Below, piece by piece: positions 17,870-26,584 of a DNA stretch of 64,000 nucleotides (its first letter is position 1; each line of letters begins with the position of its first letter). The stretch comes from Sterolibacterium denitrificans. Its GTDB lineage: Bacteria; Pseudomonadota; Gammaproteobacteria; Burkholderiales; Rhodocyclaceae. A model generated the notes under the pieces. It ran no database searches, was not told where the DNA came from, and was given only the letters and a program-made list of their open reading frames with translations. The stretch is taken from assembly GCF_900174485.1 (NCBI RefSeq), contig NZ_LT837803.1:2061305-2125304 (forward strand), given 5' to 3'. A program made the translations under genes and the position numbers.

Positions 17870-18795
17870 AAGCCGAGATATGGGAAGTGAAGAGGCTGGG
17901 GCGCAAGCCTCGGCACAGTTGGAAGGAAGCGGCAGGCCGTTGGTTGGAAGAAACTTCCGAAAAGGCGACGCACAAAGAGGACGAGAAAAAGCTGCAATGG
18001 CTGCATCCGTTTCTCGGTAAGCTGATGCTCGATGAAATTACGCGTGACGTGATTGATCGGGTGACAGCGGCGAAGCTCAAGGAAGCGACGAAAGCCACGA
18101 CCAATCGCTATTTGGCGCTGGTACGATCTATTCTGCGTCGCTCATGCGACGAATGGGAATGGCTCGAACGAGTGCCGAAGATTTCGCTCTTTAAGGAAAC
18201 AGGAAGTCGCGAACGCTCGCTGACGTGGGAGCAGGCAAAACGGTTGCTGGACGAGCTGCCAGAGCATCAGCGCGAAGCTGTGCTGTTTGCGCTGGCAACG
18301 GGATTACGTCAGGGCAACGTCCTGAAGCTCGAATGGTCGCAGGTGAATCTTGAACTGCGTCATGCCTGGATTCCGGGCTGGCAGTCGAAGAACCGGCGCG
18401 CTATCTCGGTGCCGCTCAATGAAGTGGCATTGGGTGTGCTGCAACGGCAATTCGGCAAACATCCGGCGCGGGTTTTTACCTACGCTGGCAGACCACTCGA
18501 GACTGCCAACACAAAAGCTTGGCGTGCCGCACTCACGCGGGCGGGAATCGAGAATTTCCGCTGGCACGATCTGCGGCACACGTGGGCGACATGGCAGCGC
18601 CAGGCTGGAACGCCAACCCATGAATTGCAGCATCTTGGGGGCTGGCGAACCGGGGCGATGGTCGAACGCTATGCACATGTAGCGCCCGACCATTTGGCGA
18701 ACGCGGCAGGACGGTTGGATGGCATGCTGGGGCAAGTTGCAAATTCGGTAGCAACCGCCACAAACAAAAACGGCCTGCATAACGCAAGCCGTTGA
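17743..18795 (+). CDS. Tyrosine recombinase / phage-type integrase
   Basis: 350 residues. N-terminal Arm-like and SAM-like core-binding regions precede a catalytic domain with Arg189 (ATGLRQGN), HDLRHTW (His275, Arg278), Trp301 in place of the usual third histidine (LGGWRTG), and nucleophile Tyr310 (VERYAHV). All key residues are present, so it appears intact. It would catalyse site-specific integration, presumably at the adjacent tRNA-Asn. Base composition is lower in GC than neighbours, consistent with transfer. Its last codons form part of the terminator hairpin of tRNA-Asn. Confidence 0.93.
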   Translation: MSLIRRKNSPSWWVKFTVMGETVYRSSGTADRAKAQEYHDRLKAEIWEVKRLGRKPRHSWKEAAGRWLEETSEKATHKEDEKKLQWLHPFLGKLMLDEITRDVIDRVTAAKLKEATKATTNRYLALVRSILRRSCDEWEWLERVPKISLFKETGSRERSLTWEQAKRLLDELPEHQREAVLFALATGLRQGNVLKLEWSQVNLELRHAWIPGWQSKNRRAISVPLNEVALGVLQRQFGKHPARVFTYAGRPLETANTKAWRAALTRAGIENFRWHDLRHTWATWQRQAGTPTHELQHLGGWRTGAMVERYAHVAPDHLANAAGRLDGMLGQVANSVATATNKNGLHNASR

Positions 18796-18800
18796 TGTTT
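18769..18800. terminator. Bidirectional terminator between integrase and tRNA-Asn
   Basis: AACGGC/GCCGTT stem (18769-18774 with 18788-18793) flanked by A-rich and T-rich tracts on both sides. It would terminate the tRNA on the minus strand (TTTTTGTTTG follows) and the integrase on the plus strand. It overlaps the integrase stop codon. Confidence 0.6.
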
Positions 18801-18801
18801 T

Positions 18802-18877
18802 TGGCTCCCCGACCTGGGCTCGAACCAGGGACCTACGGATTAACAGTCCGGCGCTCTACCGACTGAGCTATCGAGGA
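18802..18877 (-). tRNA. tRNA-Asn (anticodon GTT)
   Basis: 76 nt with encoded CCA. Acceptor TCCTCGA/TCGGGGA (one T-G wobble), anticodon loop CTGTTAA, T loop GGTTCGAGCC. Probable integration target of the neighbouring tyrosine recombinase. Confidence 0.97.
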
Positions 18878-18891
18878 ACAACGAAGCGCGC

Positions 18892-18920
18892 ATTCTATTC
18901 ATTGCGCTGTACTGCGTCAA
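18892..18920 (-). promoter_or_regulatory. Sigma70 promoter of tRNA-Asn
   Basis: Minus-strand TTGACG (18920-18915), a 17 bp spacer and TAGAAT (18897-18892) followed by a GCGCGC discriminator, the type associated with stringent control of stable RNA. Confidence 0.82.
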
Positions 18921-18947
18921 CATCTGCAGGCTGCATCACAGGCTCAT

Positions 18948-20168
18948 TCAGCCTTTCACCACCGTGGCGATGGCGTCGGCGACGTAGTCGATGTTGCGCG
19001 TGTTCAGCGCGGCCAGGCAGATGCGGCCGGTGGAGACGGCGTAGATGCCGAACTCATCCTTCAGGCGCTCGACCTGGGCTGCGGTCAGGCCGGTGTAGGA
19101 AAACATGCCGCGCTGCTGGGTGATGAAGGAGAAGTCCTGCTGCACGCCGCGTTCCTGCAGCTTGGCGAGCAGGCTGGAACGCATGGCGCGGATGCGCTCG
19201 CGCATGCCGGCGAGTTCCTCGTCCCACTGCTGGCGCAGCGCCGGATCGTTGAGCACGGCGGCCACGACGGCGCCGCCGTGGGTCGGCGGATTCGAATAGT
19301 TGGTGCGGATGACGCGCTTGACCTGGCTCAGCACGCGCGCAGCCTCTTCCTTGCCGGCGGTGACGATGGACAGCGCGCCGACGCGCTCGCCATACAGCGA
19401 GAAGGATTTCGAGAACGAGCTGGAAACGAAGAAGGACAGGCCGGAATCGGCGAACAGCCGCGGCGCGACGGCATCGGCTTCGACGCCATCGGCAAAGCCC
19501 TGATACGCCATGTCGAGGAAAGGCACCAGACGGCGCGCGGCGCAGATGTCGACCAACTCACGCCACTGCGCCACGCCGAGATCGGCGCCGGTCGGGTTAT
19601 GGCAGCAAGCGTGCAGGACGATGATCGCGCCAGCGGGCAACTCGCCGAGCCCGGCTTTCAGGGCGGCGAAATTCACGCCGCGCGTGGCCGCATCGTAATA
19701 GGGATAGGTTTCGACCGGGAAGCCCGCCGCTTCGAACAGGGCGCGGTGGTTTTCCCAGCTCGGATCGCTGATGTAGACCTTGCTGCCGGGCAGCAGACGC
19801 TTGAGATAGTCGGCACCGACCTTCAGCGCGCCGGTGCCGCCGAGCGCCTCGACGGTCAGCACGCGGCCGGCGGCGAGCAGTTGCGAATCCGCGCCGAACA
19901 GCAGCTTCTGCACGGCCTGGTTGTAAGCGGCCAGACCTTCGATCGGCTGATAGCCGCGCGCCGGCATGGCGGCCAGGCGCGCCTTTTCAGCCGCCTGCAC
20001 CGCCCTCAGCAGCGGAATCTTGCCGTCATCATCGAAGAACACGCCCACCCCCAGATTCACCTTGTTGCTGCGGGTATCGGCGTTGTAGGCTTCGTTCAGG
20101 CCCAGGATGGGATCGCGCGGGGCCATTTCAACGGCGGCAAACAGTGCGGAAGGCGTCGGAGCAGTCAT
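18948..20168 (-). CDS. tyrB: Aromatic amino acid / aspartate aminotransferase (class I)
   Basis: 406 residues from ATG 20168. PLP-dependent transamination between aspartate or aromatic amino acids and 2-oxoglutarate. Visible family marks: VNLGVGVFFDDDGKIPLL near the N-terminus, LHACCHNPTGADL, the FLDMAYQGFADG cofactor-binding segment, and the PLP lysine in SSSFSKSFSLYGERVGAL. The NPTG and SFSKSFSLY motifs match the TyrB/AspC subgroup. A frame extending 21 codons upstream lacks a ribosome site. Faces away from the MscS/uvrB genes and reads toward tRNA-Asn. Confidence 0.92.
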   Translation of the reverse strand: MTAPTPSALFAAVEMAPRDPILGLNEAYNADTRSNKVNLGVGVFFDDDGKIPLLRAVQAAEKARLAAMPARGYQPIEGLAAYNQAVQKLLFGADSQLLAAGRVLTVEALGGTGALKVGADYLKRLLPGSKVYISDPSWENHRALFEAAGFPVETYPYYDAATRGVNFAALKAGLGELPAGAIIVLHACCHNPTGADLGVAQWRELVDICAARRLVPFLDMAYQGFADGVEADAVAPRLFADSGLSFFVSSSFSKSFSLYGERVGALSIVTAGKEEAARVLSQVKRVIRTNYSNPPTHGGAVVAAVLNDPALRQQWDEELAGMRERIRAMRSSLLAKLQERGVQQDFSFITQQRGMFSYTGLTAAQVERLKDEFGIYAVSTGRICLAALNTRNIDYVADAIATVVKG

Positions 20169-20434
20169 CGAGATTTTCCAGTTCTGACGCGCAGAGGCGT
20201 CTTGCGGGTTGAAAGACAAAAGGCGGCACATTTTACGCCGCCAGCGGGTTGGCTGGAATACTGGAACACGGCAAACGACAAAACCGCTGAAAATCCCGAG
20301 CCGAATCGCCCCGGTTGGGACGTATACTGGAGCGCTGGAACGCCGGACATCGGGCGCCGGGCATCGACGGATACCCTTCAGCCCCTACCGCCAACCTCGA
20401 ACGCGCATGTTTGTTTCACGAAGAGAACCGTAAC

Positions 20435-20968
20435 TTGGTACCCACCCTACTCAAAGATCTGGCAAACACGGGGTCGCCGCTCGGCATATCCTTTCTGGGA
20501 TGCATCTTTTTCGTGGCAGCCACGGTGGTGGTCGTTTTGATCCGACGCGCCACACGGCGGCTCGAATCTCACCTGGTGGATATCACGGCCCTGCGTTTTG
20601 TCAGCGCCCTGGCGCAAGTCCTGACCTACCTGATGGGATTCGTGCTTTACGCCCACCTCGTTCCCGGATTGCGCTCCATCGGCACGGCCTTGCTCGCCGG
20701 CGTCAGCGTCGCCTCGGTGGTCATGGGGCTCGCCGCCCAGAGCACCCTCAGCAACCTCATCGCCGGCTTTTCGTTGGTCTTGTATCGTCCATTCAGCATT
20801 GGCGACACGATACGGCTCAACGCCCCAACGGGAGTGACCTCCGCCAGGGTCAAAAACATCTCTCTCGGATTTACCATCCTGCAGGATGACGACGGGCAGG
20901 AAATCATCGTTCCCAACAGCGTCATGATAGGAAGCACCATCGTAAGGCTGAGGCGGGCGCGCGATTGA
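20435..20968 (+). CDS. Small MscS-type mechanosensitive channel protein
   Basis: 177 residues if started at TTG 20435 (AAGAGAA upstream). No ATG occurs in frame before the third hydrophobic segment; an earlier TTG at 20315 is the alternative. Two N-terminal membrane helices, then a pore-helix-like segment (AGVSVASVVMGLAAQSTLSNLIAGFSLVLYRPFSIGD) followed by a beta domain with GFTILQDDDGQEIIVPNSVMIGSTI, the MscS signature. It lacks the C-terminal cytoplasmic cage of full-length MscS (about 280 residues), as in known short family members. Probably ends just before uvrB and may be cotranscribed with it. Confidence 0.75.
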   Translation: MVPTLLKDLANTGSPLGISFLGCIFFVAATVVVVLIRRATRRLESHLVDITALRFVSALAQVLTYLMGFVLYAHLVPGLRSIGTALLAGVSVASVVMGLAAQSTLSNLIAGFSLVLYRPFSIGDTIRLNAPTGVTSARVKNISLGFTILQDDDGQEIIVPNSVMIGSTIVRLRRARD

Positions 20969-21010
20969 ATGCTTCGTCAAAGCGCAGAGTGAAGAGTGAA
21001 AAGTGAAGCG

Positions 21011-23050
21011 ATGCCCCACGATGTCCAGACTTTTCCCGACAGCCCCTATCGTCTGCATCTGCCTTTCCAGCCGGCCGGCGATCAGCCGGCGGCCATTGCG
21101 CAACTGGTGGAAGGCATCAATGACGGCCTGATGTACCAGACTCTGCTCGGCGTGACCGGCTCGGGCAAGACCTTCACCATGGCCAACGTCATCGCCCGCA
21201 CCGGACGGCCGGCCATCGTCATGGCGCCGAACAAGACGCTGGCCGCACAGCTCTACGCCGAGTTCCGAGAGTTCTTTCCGGAAAACGCCGTCGAGTACTT
21301 CGTCTCCTACTACGACTACTACCAGCCCGAGGCCTACGTGCCCTCGCGCGACCTGTTCATCGAGAAGGATTCGAGCATCAACGAACACATCGAGCAGATG
21401 CGCCTGTCGGCCACCAAGGCGCTGCTGGAGCGGCGCGACTGCGTGATCGTCGCCTCGGTGTCCTGCATCTACGGCATCGGCGATCCGGTCGATTATCACA
21501 GCATGATCCTGCACCTGCGCGAGGGCGAGAAGCAGTCGCAGCGCGACATCATCCGCCGCCTCACCGAGATGCAGTACGAGCGCAACGAGACGGATTTCCA
21601 CCGCGGCATCTACCGCGTGCGCGGCGACGTGATCGACGTCTTCCCGGCGGAAAACGCCGAACAGGCGCTGCGCATCGAGTTGTTCGACGACGAGGTCGAA
21701 TCGCTGACGCTGTTCGACCCGCTCACTGGCCATACGCGCCAGAAGCTCGGCCGCTTCACCGTCTACCCGGCCAGCCACTACGTCACGCCGCGCGCCACGG
21801 TGCTGCAGGCGATCGAACGCATCAAGGACGAACTGCGCAGCCGCATCGAATATTTCCAGCGCGAACAGAAACTCGTCGAATGCCAGCGCATCGAGACGCG
21901 CACCCGCTTCGATCTGGAAATGCTCGACCAGCTCGGCTTCTGCAAGGGCATCGAGAACTACTCGCGCCACCTCTCCGGCCGCCAGCCGGGCGAAGCGCCG
22001 CCCACGCTGATCGACTACCTGCCGCAGCAGGCGCTGATGTTCATCGACGAGAGCCACGTCACCGTGCCGCAGATCGGCGGCATGTACAAGGGCGACCGCG
22101 CGCGCAAGGAGAACCTCGTCGATTACGGCTTCCGCCTGCCCTCCGCGCTCGACAACCGGCCGCTGCGCTTCGACGAGTTCGAGCGCCTGATGCCGCAAAC
22201 CATCTTCGTCTCGGCCACGCCCGCCGAATACGAGGAAAAGCACCAGGGCCAGGTCGTCGAACAGGTGGTGCGGCCGACCGGCCTGGTCGACCCGGTGCTC
22301 ATCGTTCGCCCGGCGATGACCCAGGTCGACGATCTGCTCGGCGAAATCAAGCTGCGCATCGCCGCCGGCGAGCGCGTGCTGGTGACCACGCTGACCAAGC
22401 GCCTGGCCGAACAGCTCACCGAGTTCTTCGCCGACAACGGCATCAAGGCGCGCTACCTGCACTCCGACGTGGAAACGGTAGAACGGGTGGAAATCATCCG
22501 AGACCTGCGCCTCGGCGTGTTCGACGTGCTGATCGGCATCAACCTGCTGCGCGAGGGCCTCGACATCCCGGAAGTCTCGCTGGTCGCCATCCTCGACGCC
22601 GACAAGGAAGGCTTCCTGCGCTCGACCCGCTCGCTGATCCAGACCATCGGCCGCGCCGCCCGCCACATTCACGGCACCGCCATCCTCTACGCCGACCGCG
22701 TGACCGACTCGATGCGGCGCGCCATGGACGAGGCCGAGCGCCGCCGCGCCAAGCAGCTCGCTTTCAACGCCGCGCACGGCATCACGCCGCAGGGCGTGGT
22801 CAAACGCATCAAGGACATCATCGACGGCGTGTATGAGGCCGCCAACGAACCGCAGATGCTCAAGGCCGCGCAGCAGCAGGCACGCTACGAAGCGATGAAC
22901 GAAAAGGAGCTGGCGCGCGAAATCAAGCGCCTGGAAAAAGCCATGCAGGAACATGCCAGAAACCTGGAATTCGAGCAAGCCGCCGCCGCCCGCGACGAGC
23001 TGTTCCGCCTGCGCCAGCTGGCGTTTGGCGCGGATGTGCACGGAGAGTAA
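21011..23050 (+). CDS. uvrB: Excinuclease ABC subunit B
   Basis: Damage-verifying helicase of nucleotide excision repair, loaded by UvrA and recruiting UvrC. 679 residues from ATG 21011; a GTG at 20996 would add five. Walker A GVTGSGKT with Lys53, the flexible beta-hairpin region ([15 protein letters not shown]), DESH (helicase motif II), [16 protein letters not shown] and QTIGRAARH motifs are intact. The C-terminal UVR domain ([34 protein letters not shown]) is present. I see no obvious LexA box just upstream. Confidence 0.98.
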   Translation: MPHDVQTFPDSPYRLHLPFQPAGDQPAAIAQLVEGINDGLMYQTLLGVTGSGKTFTMANVIARTGRPAIVMAPNKTLAAQLYAEFREFFPENAVEYFVSYYDYYQPEAYVPSRDLFIEKDSSINEHIEQMRLSATKALLERRDCVIVASVSCIYGIGDPVDYHSMILHLREGEKQSQRDIIRRLTEMQYERNETDFHRGIYRVRGDVIDVFPAENAEQALRIELFDDEVESLTLFDPLTGHTRQKLGRFTVYPASHYVTPRATVLQAIERIKDELRSRIEYFQREQKLVECQRIETRTRFDLEMLDQLGFCKGIENYSRHLSGRQPGEAPPTLIDYLPQQALMFIDESHVTVPQIGGMYKGDRARKENLVDYGFRLPSALDNRPLRFDEFERLMPQTIFVSATPAEYEEKHQGQVVEQVVRPTGLVDPVLIVRPAMTQVDDLLGEIKLRIAAGERVLVTTLTKRLAEQLTEFFADNGIKARYLHSDVETVERVEIIRDLRLGVFDVLIGINLLREGLDIPEVSLVAILDADKEGFLRSTRSLIQTIGRAARHIHGTAILYADRVTDSMRRAMDEAERRRAKQLAFNAAHGITPQGVVKRIKDIIDGVYEAANEPQMLKAAQQQARYEAMNEKELAREIKRLEKAMQEHARNLEFEQAAAARDELFRLRQLAFGADVHGE

Positions 23051-23070
23051 TGCCCTCATCCGGCCTTGCA

Positions 23071-23130
23071 CCGTCATTCCCGCGCAGGCGGGAATCCGAC
23101 CCAACTGGATCCCCGCCTACGCGGGGATAA
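23071..23130. repeat. Intergenic palindromic repeat, copy 2
   Basis: About 60 bp with arms CCGTCATTCCCGCGCAGGCG and the mirrored GGATCCCCGCCTACGCGGGG. Same orientation as copy 1. It fills the gap after uvrB and may also form the transcript's 3' hairpin. Confidence 0.85.
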
Positions 23131-23165
23131 CTTATTCATAGCTGTCCCGCCCCGATTGTCCGCCC

Positions 23166-24230
23166 ATGCTCGAAATCTTCGCTCCCACCCCGGAAAACCT
23201 CGGTCTCGAATCCATCGGCGCCTATGCCCAACGCGTCGAGGCGATGGGTTTCGACGGCCTGTTCGTGCCCGATGCCGTGCATGACGGCCTGCTGCTGGCC
23301 TGCCAGGCGCTGGCCGCCACGAAGCGGCTGCGCGTCGGAACCTCGGTGCTGGTGGCCCCGCCGCGCAGCCCGATGAACGTCGCGCTGGCGGCCTGGGACT
23401 TGCAGCGCATGTCGGGCGGACGCTTCGAGCTGGGGCTGGGCACGCAGATCCGCCAGAACATCGAGGAGCGCTATTCGGCGCGCTGGCTGCCGCCCGCCGC
23501 CGGCATGCGCGAATACATCGGCGCGCTGCGCGCCATCTTCCACAGCTTCCGCACGCGCGAGCCGCTGCACTTCGTCGGCGAGCATTACCGCTTCACGCGC
23601 CTGCAACCCTTCTTCAATCCCGGCCCGCTCGCGGTCGACATTGCCGATCCGCCCATCATGCTCGGTGCGGTCGGGCCGAAGATGCTGGAACTCGCCGGTG
23701 CCGCCGCCGATGGCCTGCACACCCATCCGACCAACACCTCGACGCGCTACCTGCGCGAAGCCATCGGGCCGCACCTCGCCGCCGGCCAGGCGCAGCGCAA
23801 CCCGGCGCTCGGCCCATTCAAGGTCTGCGCCAACGAACTGGTCGCCAGCGGCCCCGACGACGCCGGCGTGGCGCGCGAGCGCGAACGCTTTCGCGGCATC
23901 CTGGCCTTCCTGTTCTCGACGCCGGCCTACTGGCCGAGCCTGGAGCTGTTCGGCTGGCACGAACTCGGCCCGCGATTGCAGCGCCTGACGCGCGAAAACC
24001 GCTGGCAGGAGATGGCCGACGCGCTGAGCGACACGGTGCTCGATGAATTCCTCGTCTGCGGCCGTTATGACGAGTTGCCGGAAGCCCTGCACGTGCGCTT
24101 TGCCGGTCTCGTCGACCGCATCACCCTGACGGTGACCGACGACACGACCCACGATGCGGCGCTGGCGGCGGCGCTACCGGCCATCCGGCAAGGCTGGCGG
24201 AACCGACACGGGCGGCGGCGCATCGAATAA
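23166..24230 (+). CDS. LLM class (luciferase-like, TIGR03617-type) flavin/F420-dependent oxidoreductase
   Basis: 354-residue TIM-barrel oxidoreductase of the bacterial luciferase superfamily. Motifs: GFDGLFVPDAVHDGLL, the RLRVGTSVLVAPPRSPM strand, LQRMSGGRFELGLGTQIRQNIEERY, and PIMLGAVGPKMLELAGAAADGLHTHP. The pattern fits the TIGR03617 family, named F420-dependent in actinobacteria. Most betaproteobacteria lack F420, so FMN may be the actual cofactor; this cannot be decided here. Substrate unknown. No Shine-Dalgarno is obvious before ATG 23166. Confidence 0.8.
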   Translation: MLEIFAPTPENLGLESIGAYAQRVEAMGFDGLFVPDAVHDGLLLACQALAATKRLRVGTSVLVAPPRSPMNVALAAWDLQRMSGGRFELGLGTQIRQNIEERYSARWLPPAAGMREYIGALRAIFHSFRTREPLHFVGEHYRFTRLQPFFNPGPLAVDIADPPIMLGAVGPKMLELAGAAADGLHTHPTNTSTRYLREAIGPHLAAGQAQRNPALGPFKVCANELVASGPDDAGVARERERFRGILAFLFSTPAYWPSLELFGWHELGPRLQRLTRENRWQEMADALSDTVLDEFLVCGRYDELPEALHVRFAGLVDRITLTVTDDTTHDAALAAALPAIRQGWRNRHGRRRIE

Positions 24231-24293
24231 AATGCGCGTTTCCCCGCAGCAGCCGCGATGGCCGCGCGCGGACACCGGTTTCAGGAACGCGAC

Positions 24294-25871
24294 ATGACCA
24301 AAATCCACCTGTTCGACTCCACCCTGCGCGACGGCGCGCAGGCGCAGGGAATTTCCTATTCCGTCGAAGACAAGCTGAAGATCGTCGCTGCGCTCGACAA
24401 GCTGGGCGTGAGTTACATCGAGGCCGGCAACCCCGGCTCGAATCCCAAGGACATGGAGTTCTTCAGACGCGTTGCCGAAATCGAGCTGAAACACGCCAGG
24501 ATCATCGCCTTCGGCGCCACGCGCAAGGTCGGCAGCCAGGCGGCGCAGGACAAGAACCTGCAATCGCTGCTCGCTGCCGGCACCGACGCCCTGTGCATCT
24601 TCGGCAAGAGCTGGGATTACCAGGTCACCGACATCCTGCGCACCACGCTGGAAGAAAATCTGGCGATGATCGGCGACACCATCCGCCATCTCAAATCACA
24701 CGGCAAGGAAGTGATTTTCGATGCCGAGCATTTCTTCGACGGCTACAAGGCCAATCCGGACTACTCGCTGCAGGTGCTGAAAGCCGCCGCCGAGGCCGGC
24801 GCGGATTGCCTGGTGCTGTGCGATACCAATGGCGGCAGCTTCCCGGGTGAAATCTATGCCATCACCCAGATGGTGCGCCAGGAAGTCAAGACGGCCATCG
24901 GCATCCATTGCCATAACGACTCGGAAATGGCCGTGGCCAATTCGATACTGGCGGTGCAGGCCGGCGCCAGCCACGTGCAGGGCACCATCAACGGCATCGG
25001 CGAGCGCTGCGGCAATGCCAACCTCTGCTCCATCCTGCCCAATCTGCAACTGAAACTGGGCTTCAGTTGCATCCCGGCCGAAAACATGGCGCAACTGACG
25101 GCGGTAGCGCGCTACGTCAGCGAGATCGCCAACGTCACTCACAACGAAAAAGCCCCTTATGTCGGCAACGACGCCTTTGCCCACAAAGGCGGCATGCACA
25201 TCGACGCGGTGCACAAGAATCCGCTGTCCTACGAACACGTCCAACCCGAATCCGTCGGCAACACGCGTCATATCCTGATGTCCGAAGTCGCCGGGCGCAG
25301 CACCTTGCTGGCACGCATCAACGCCATCGATCCCACGCTGGGCAAGGACTCGCCGCAGACGCAGAAAGTGCTCGACCGCCTCAAGGAACTCGAACACGAA
25401 GGCTATCAGTTCGAGACGGCGGAAAGCTCCTTCGAACTGGTGGTGCGCAAGGAGCTGGGCAAATACCGGCCGTTCTTCGAGCGCAAGGATTTCAAGGTCA
25501 TCGTGAATGAACCCTCGGCCAACGGCATCAACTCCTCGGCGATGATCAAAATTGCCGTCGGCCAGCAGGAGGAAATCACCGCTGCCGAAGGCGACGGCCC
25601 GGTCAACGCGCTCGACAAGGCCATGCGCAAGGCGCTGGAGCGCTTCTACCCGGCAATCGCCGAAATCAAGCTGACCGACTACAAGGTGCGCGTGCTCGAT
25701 TCGGACAAGGCATCGGCGGCCAAGGTGCGGGTACTCATCGAAAGCTCGGACCATGAGACTTCCTGGACCACGATCGGTGTGTCCACCGACATCATCGACG
25801 CCTCATGGCGTGCATTAGTTGACGCCGTTGAATACAAACTGCTGCGCGACCAGGAAAAAGCCGTACAATGA
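24294..25871 (+). CDS. cimA: (R)-citramalate synthase
   Basis: Condenses acetyl-CoA and pyruvate to citramalate, first step of a threonine-independent route to isoleucine; later steps are shared with LeuCDB, encoded at 59353. 525 residues from ATG 24294 (AGGA 8 bases upstream); an ATG at 24258 lacks a site. The HMGL-type catalytic barrel starts with FDSTLRDGAQAQG and carries GIHCHNDSEMAVANS and NGIGERCGNANL metal-ligand motifs. The C-terminal LeuA-type regulatory domain (EITAAEGDGPVNALDKAMRKALE) allows feedback control. The motifs separate it from LeuA, which has a different N-terminus. Confidence 0.93.
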   Translation: MTKIHLFDSTLRDGAQAQGISYSVEDKLKIVAALDKLGVSYIEAGNPGSNPKDMEFFRRVAEIELKHARIIAFGATRKVGSQAAQDKNLQSLLAAGTDALCIFGKSWDYQVTDILRTTLEENLAMIGDTIRHLKSHGKEVIFDAEHFFDGYKANPDYSLQVLKAAAEAGADCLVLCDTNGGSFPGEIYAITQMVRQEVKTAIGIHCHNDSEMAVANSILAVQAGASHVQGTINGIGERCGNANLCSILPNLQLKLGFSCIPAENMAQLTAVARYVSEIANVTHNEKAPYVGNDAFAHKGGMHIDAVHKNPLSYEHVQPESVGNTRHILMSEVAGRSTLLARINAIDPTLGKDSPQTQKVLDRLKELEHEGYQFETAESSFELVVRKELGKYRPFFERKDFKVIVNEPSANGINSSAMIKIAVGQQEEITAAEGDGPVNALDKAMRKALERFYPAIAEIKLTDYKVRVLDSDKASAAKVRVLIESSDHETSWTTIGVSTDIIDASWRALVDAVEYKLLRDQEKAVQ

Positions 25872-25941
25872 ATTCCGCTGAATCACCGTTCGTCCCGCAG
25901 CGATCCTGAGGACGCCGACACGATTCCATGGAGCATGGCTT

Positions 25942-26352
25942 ATGCCGAACCCGCGCCGCCACTCACTTCAACTCCCGCTGCTGACGCATGCGGAAGTGGA
26001 GTTCCGCGGCATGAATTGCGGCGGCGTCCTGCGCGACGTCTCGTTGAGCGGCGCGCTGTTTGCCTTCGACCAGCCGCCTCACGACGCCACCTTCCTGCGC
26101 CCCTGCCGCCTGCACCTGCTGGGCGGCAATGGCGCGGGCACTCCCACGACGACTTTCAATGGCCTGGTCGTCCATGTTGCCGAGGACATGCTGGGCATCA
26201 AGTTCATCGCCGTCAGCGAGAAAGAGCGCCTCGCGCTGCTGCATCTGTTCGACCACCATCTCGTTGAACCCAGCCTGCTCGACCGCGATCTGCCCGCTCT
26301 GCTGAAGCATCTCGTCAGCCTCAAGGAAGGCACGGCCAAAAACGCCAGCTGA
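25942..26352 (+). CDS. PilZ domain protein
   Basis: 136 residues. The c-di-GMP-binding signature is visible as PRRHSLQ (RxxxR-like; the spacing RRHSL is slightly degenerate) and DVSLSGAL (D/NxSxxG) about 30 residues later. A single PilZ domain with a short helical tail suggests a stand-alone c-di-GMP adaptor. GGAG lies 9 bases before the ATG. It stands between cimA and the ZIP transporter and is not linked to the pilus operon. Confidence 0.8.
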   Translation: MPNPRRHSLQLPLLTHAEVEFRGMNCGGVLRDVSLSGALFAFDQPPHDATFLRPCRLHLLGGNGAGTPTTTFNGLVVHVAEDMLGIKFIAVSEKERLALLHLFDHHLVEPSLLDRDLPALLKHLVSLKEGTAKNAS

Positions 26353-26584
26353 ATGATGGCGACGATCGAACGGCCGGCGCCAGGCACGGCCTTGCCGTAT
26401 GCGCGCGACGGTGGATTTTCGCAAGCGGTTTGCGCGGGCAATTTCCCGGAAATCATCGGCGTGCATCGTTCCGGTGCGCTCACGGCTTGCGGTTTGCGGT
26501 TAAGATAATGGCCTGTCTCCACTGCGCTCCAACGGCCGGCCAACCGCCATCCGTCCGTGCAGTCATCACCGCCGACACCCGATC

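Larger units (their letters stand above)
17543..18802 (+). mobile_element. Integrase/excisionase module at tRNA-Asn (island end or remnant)
   Basis: An excisionase-like gene and a tyrosine recombinase run toward the 3' end of tRNA-Asn; the integrase stop is 6 bases from the encoded CCA. This geometry is typical of elements integrated at a tRNA 3' end. No cargo, replication or transfer gene adjoins it, and I found no repeat of the tRNA 3' end to the left, so the far boundary is unknown. Confidence 0.65.

Noticed and set aside
20969-21010. LexA box upstream of uvrB
   Set aside because: No CTGT-N8-ACAG-type dyad is visible in the short gap.
20447-23104. Long open frame antisense to uvrB
   Set aside because: Same pattern; the sense frame is unmistakably UvrB.
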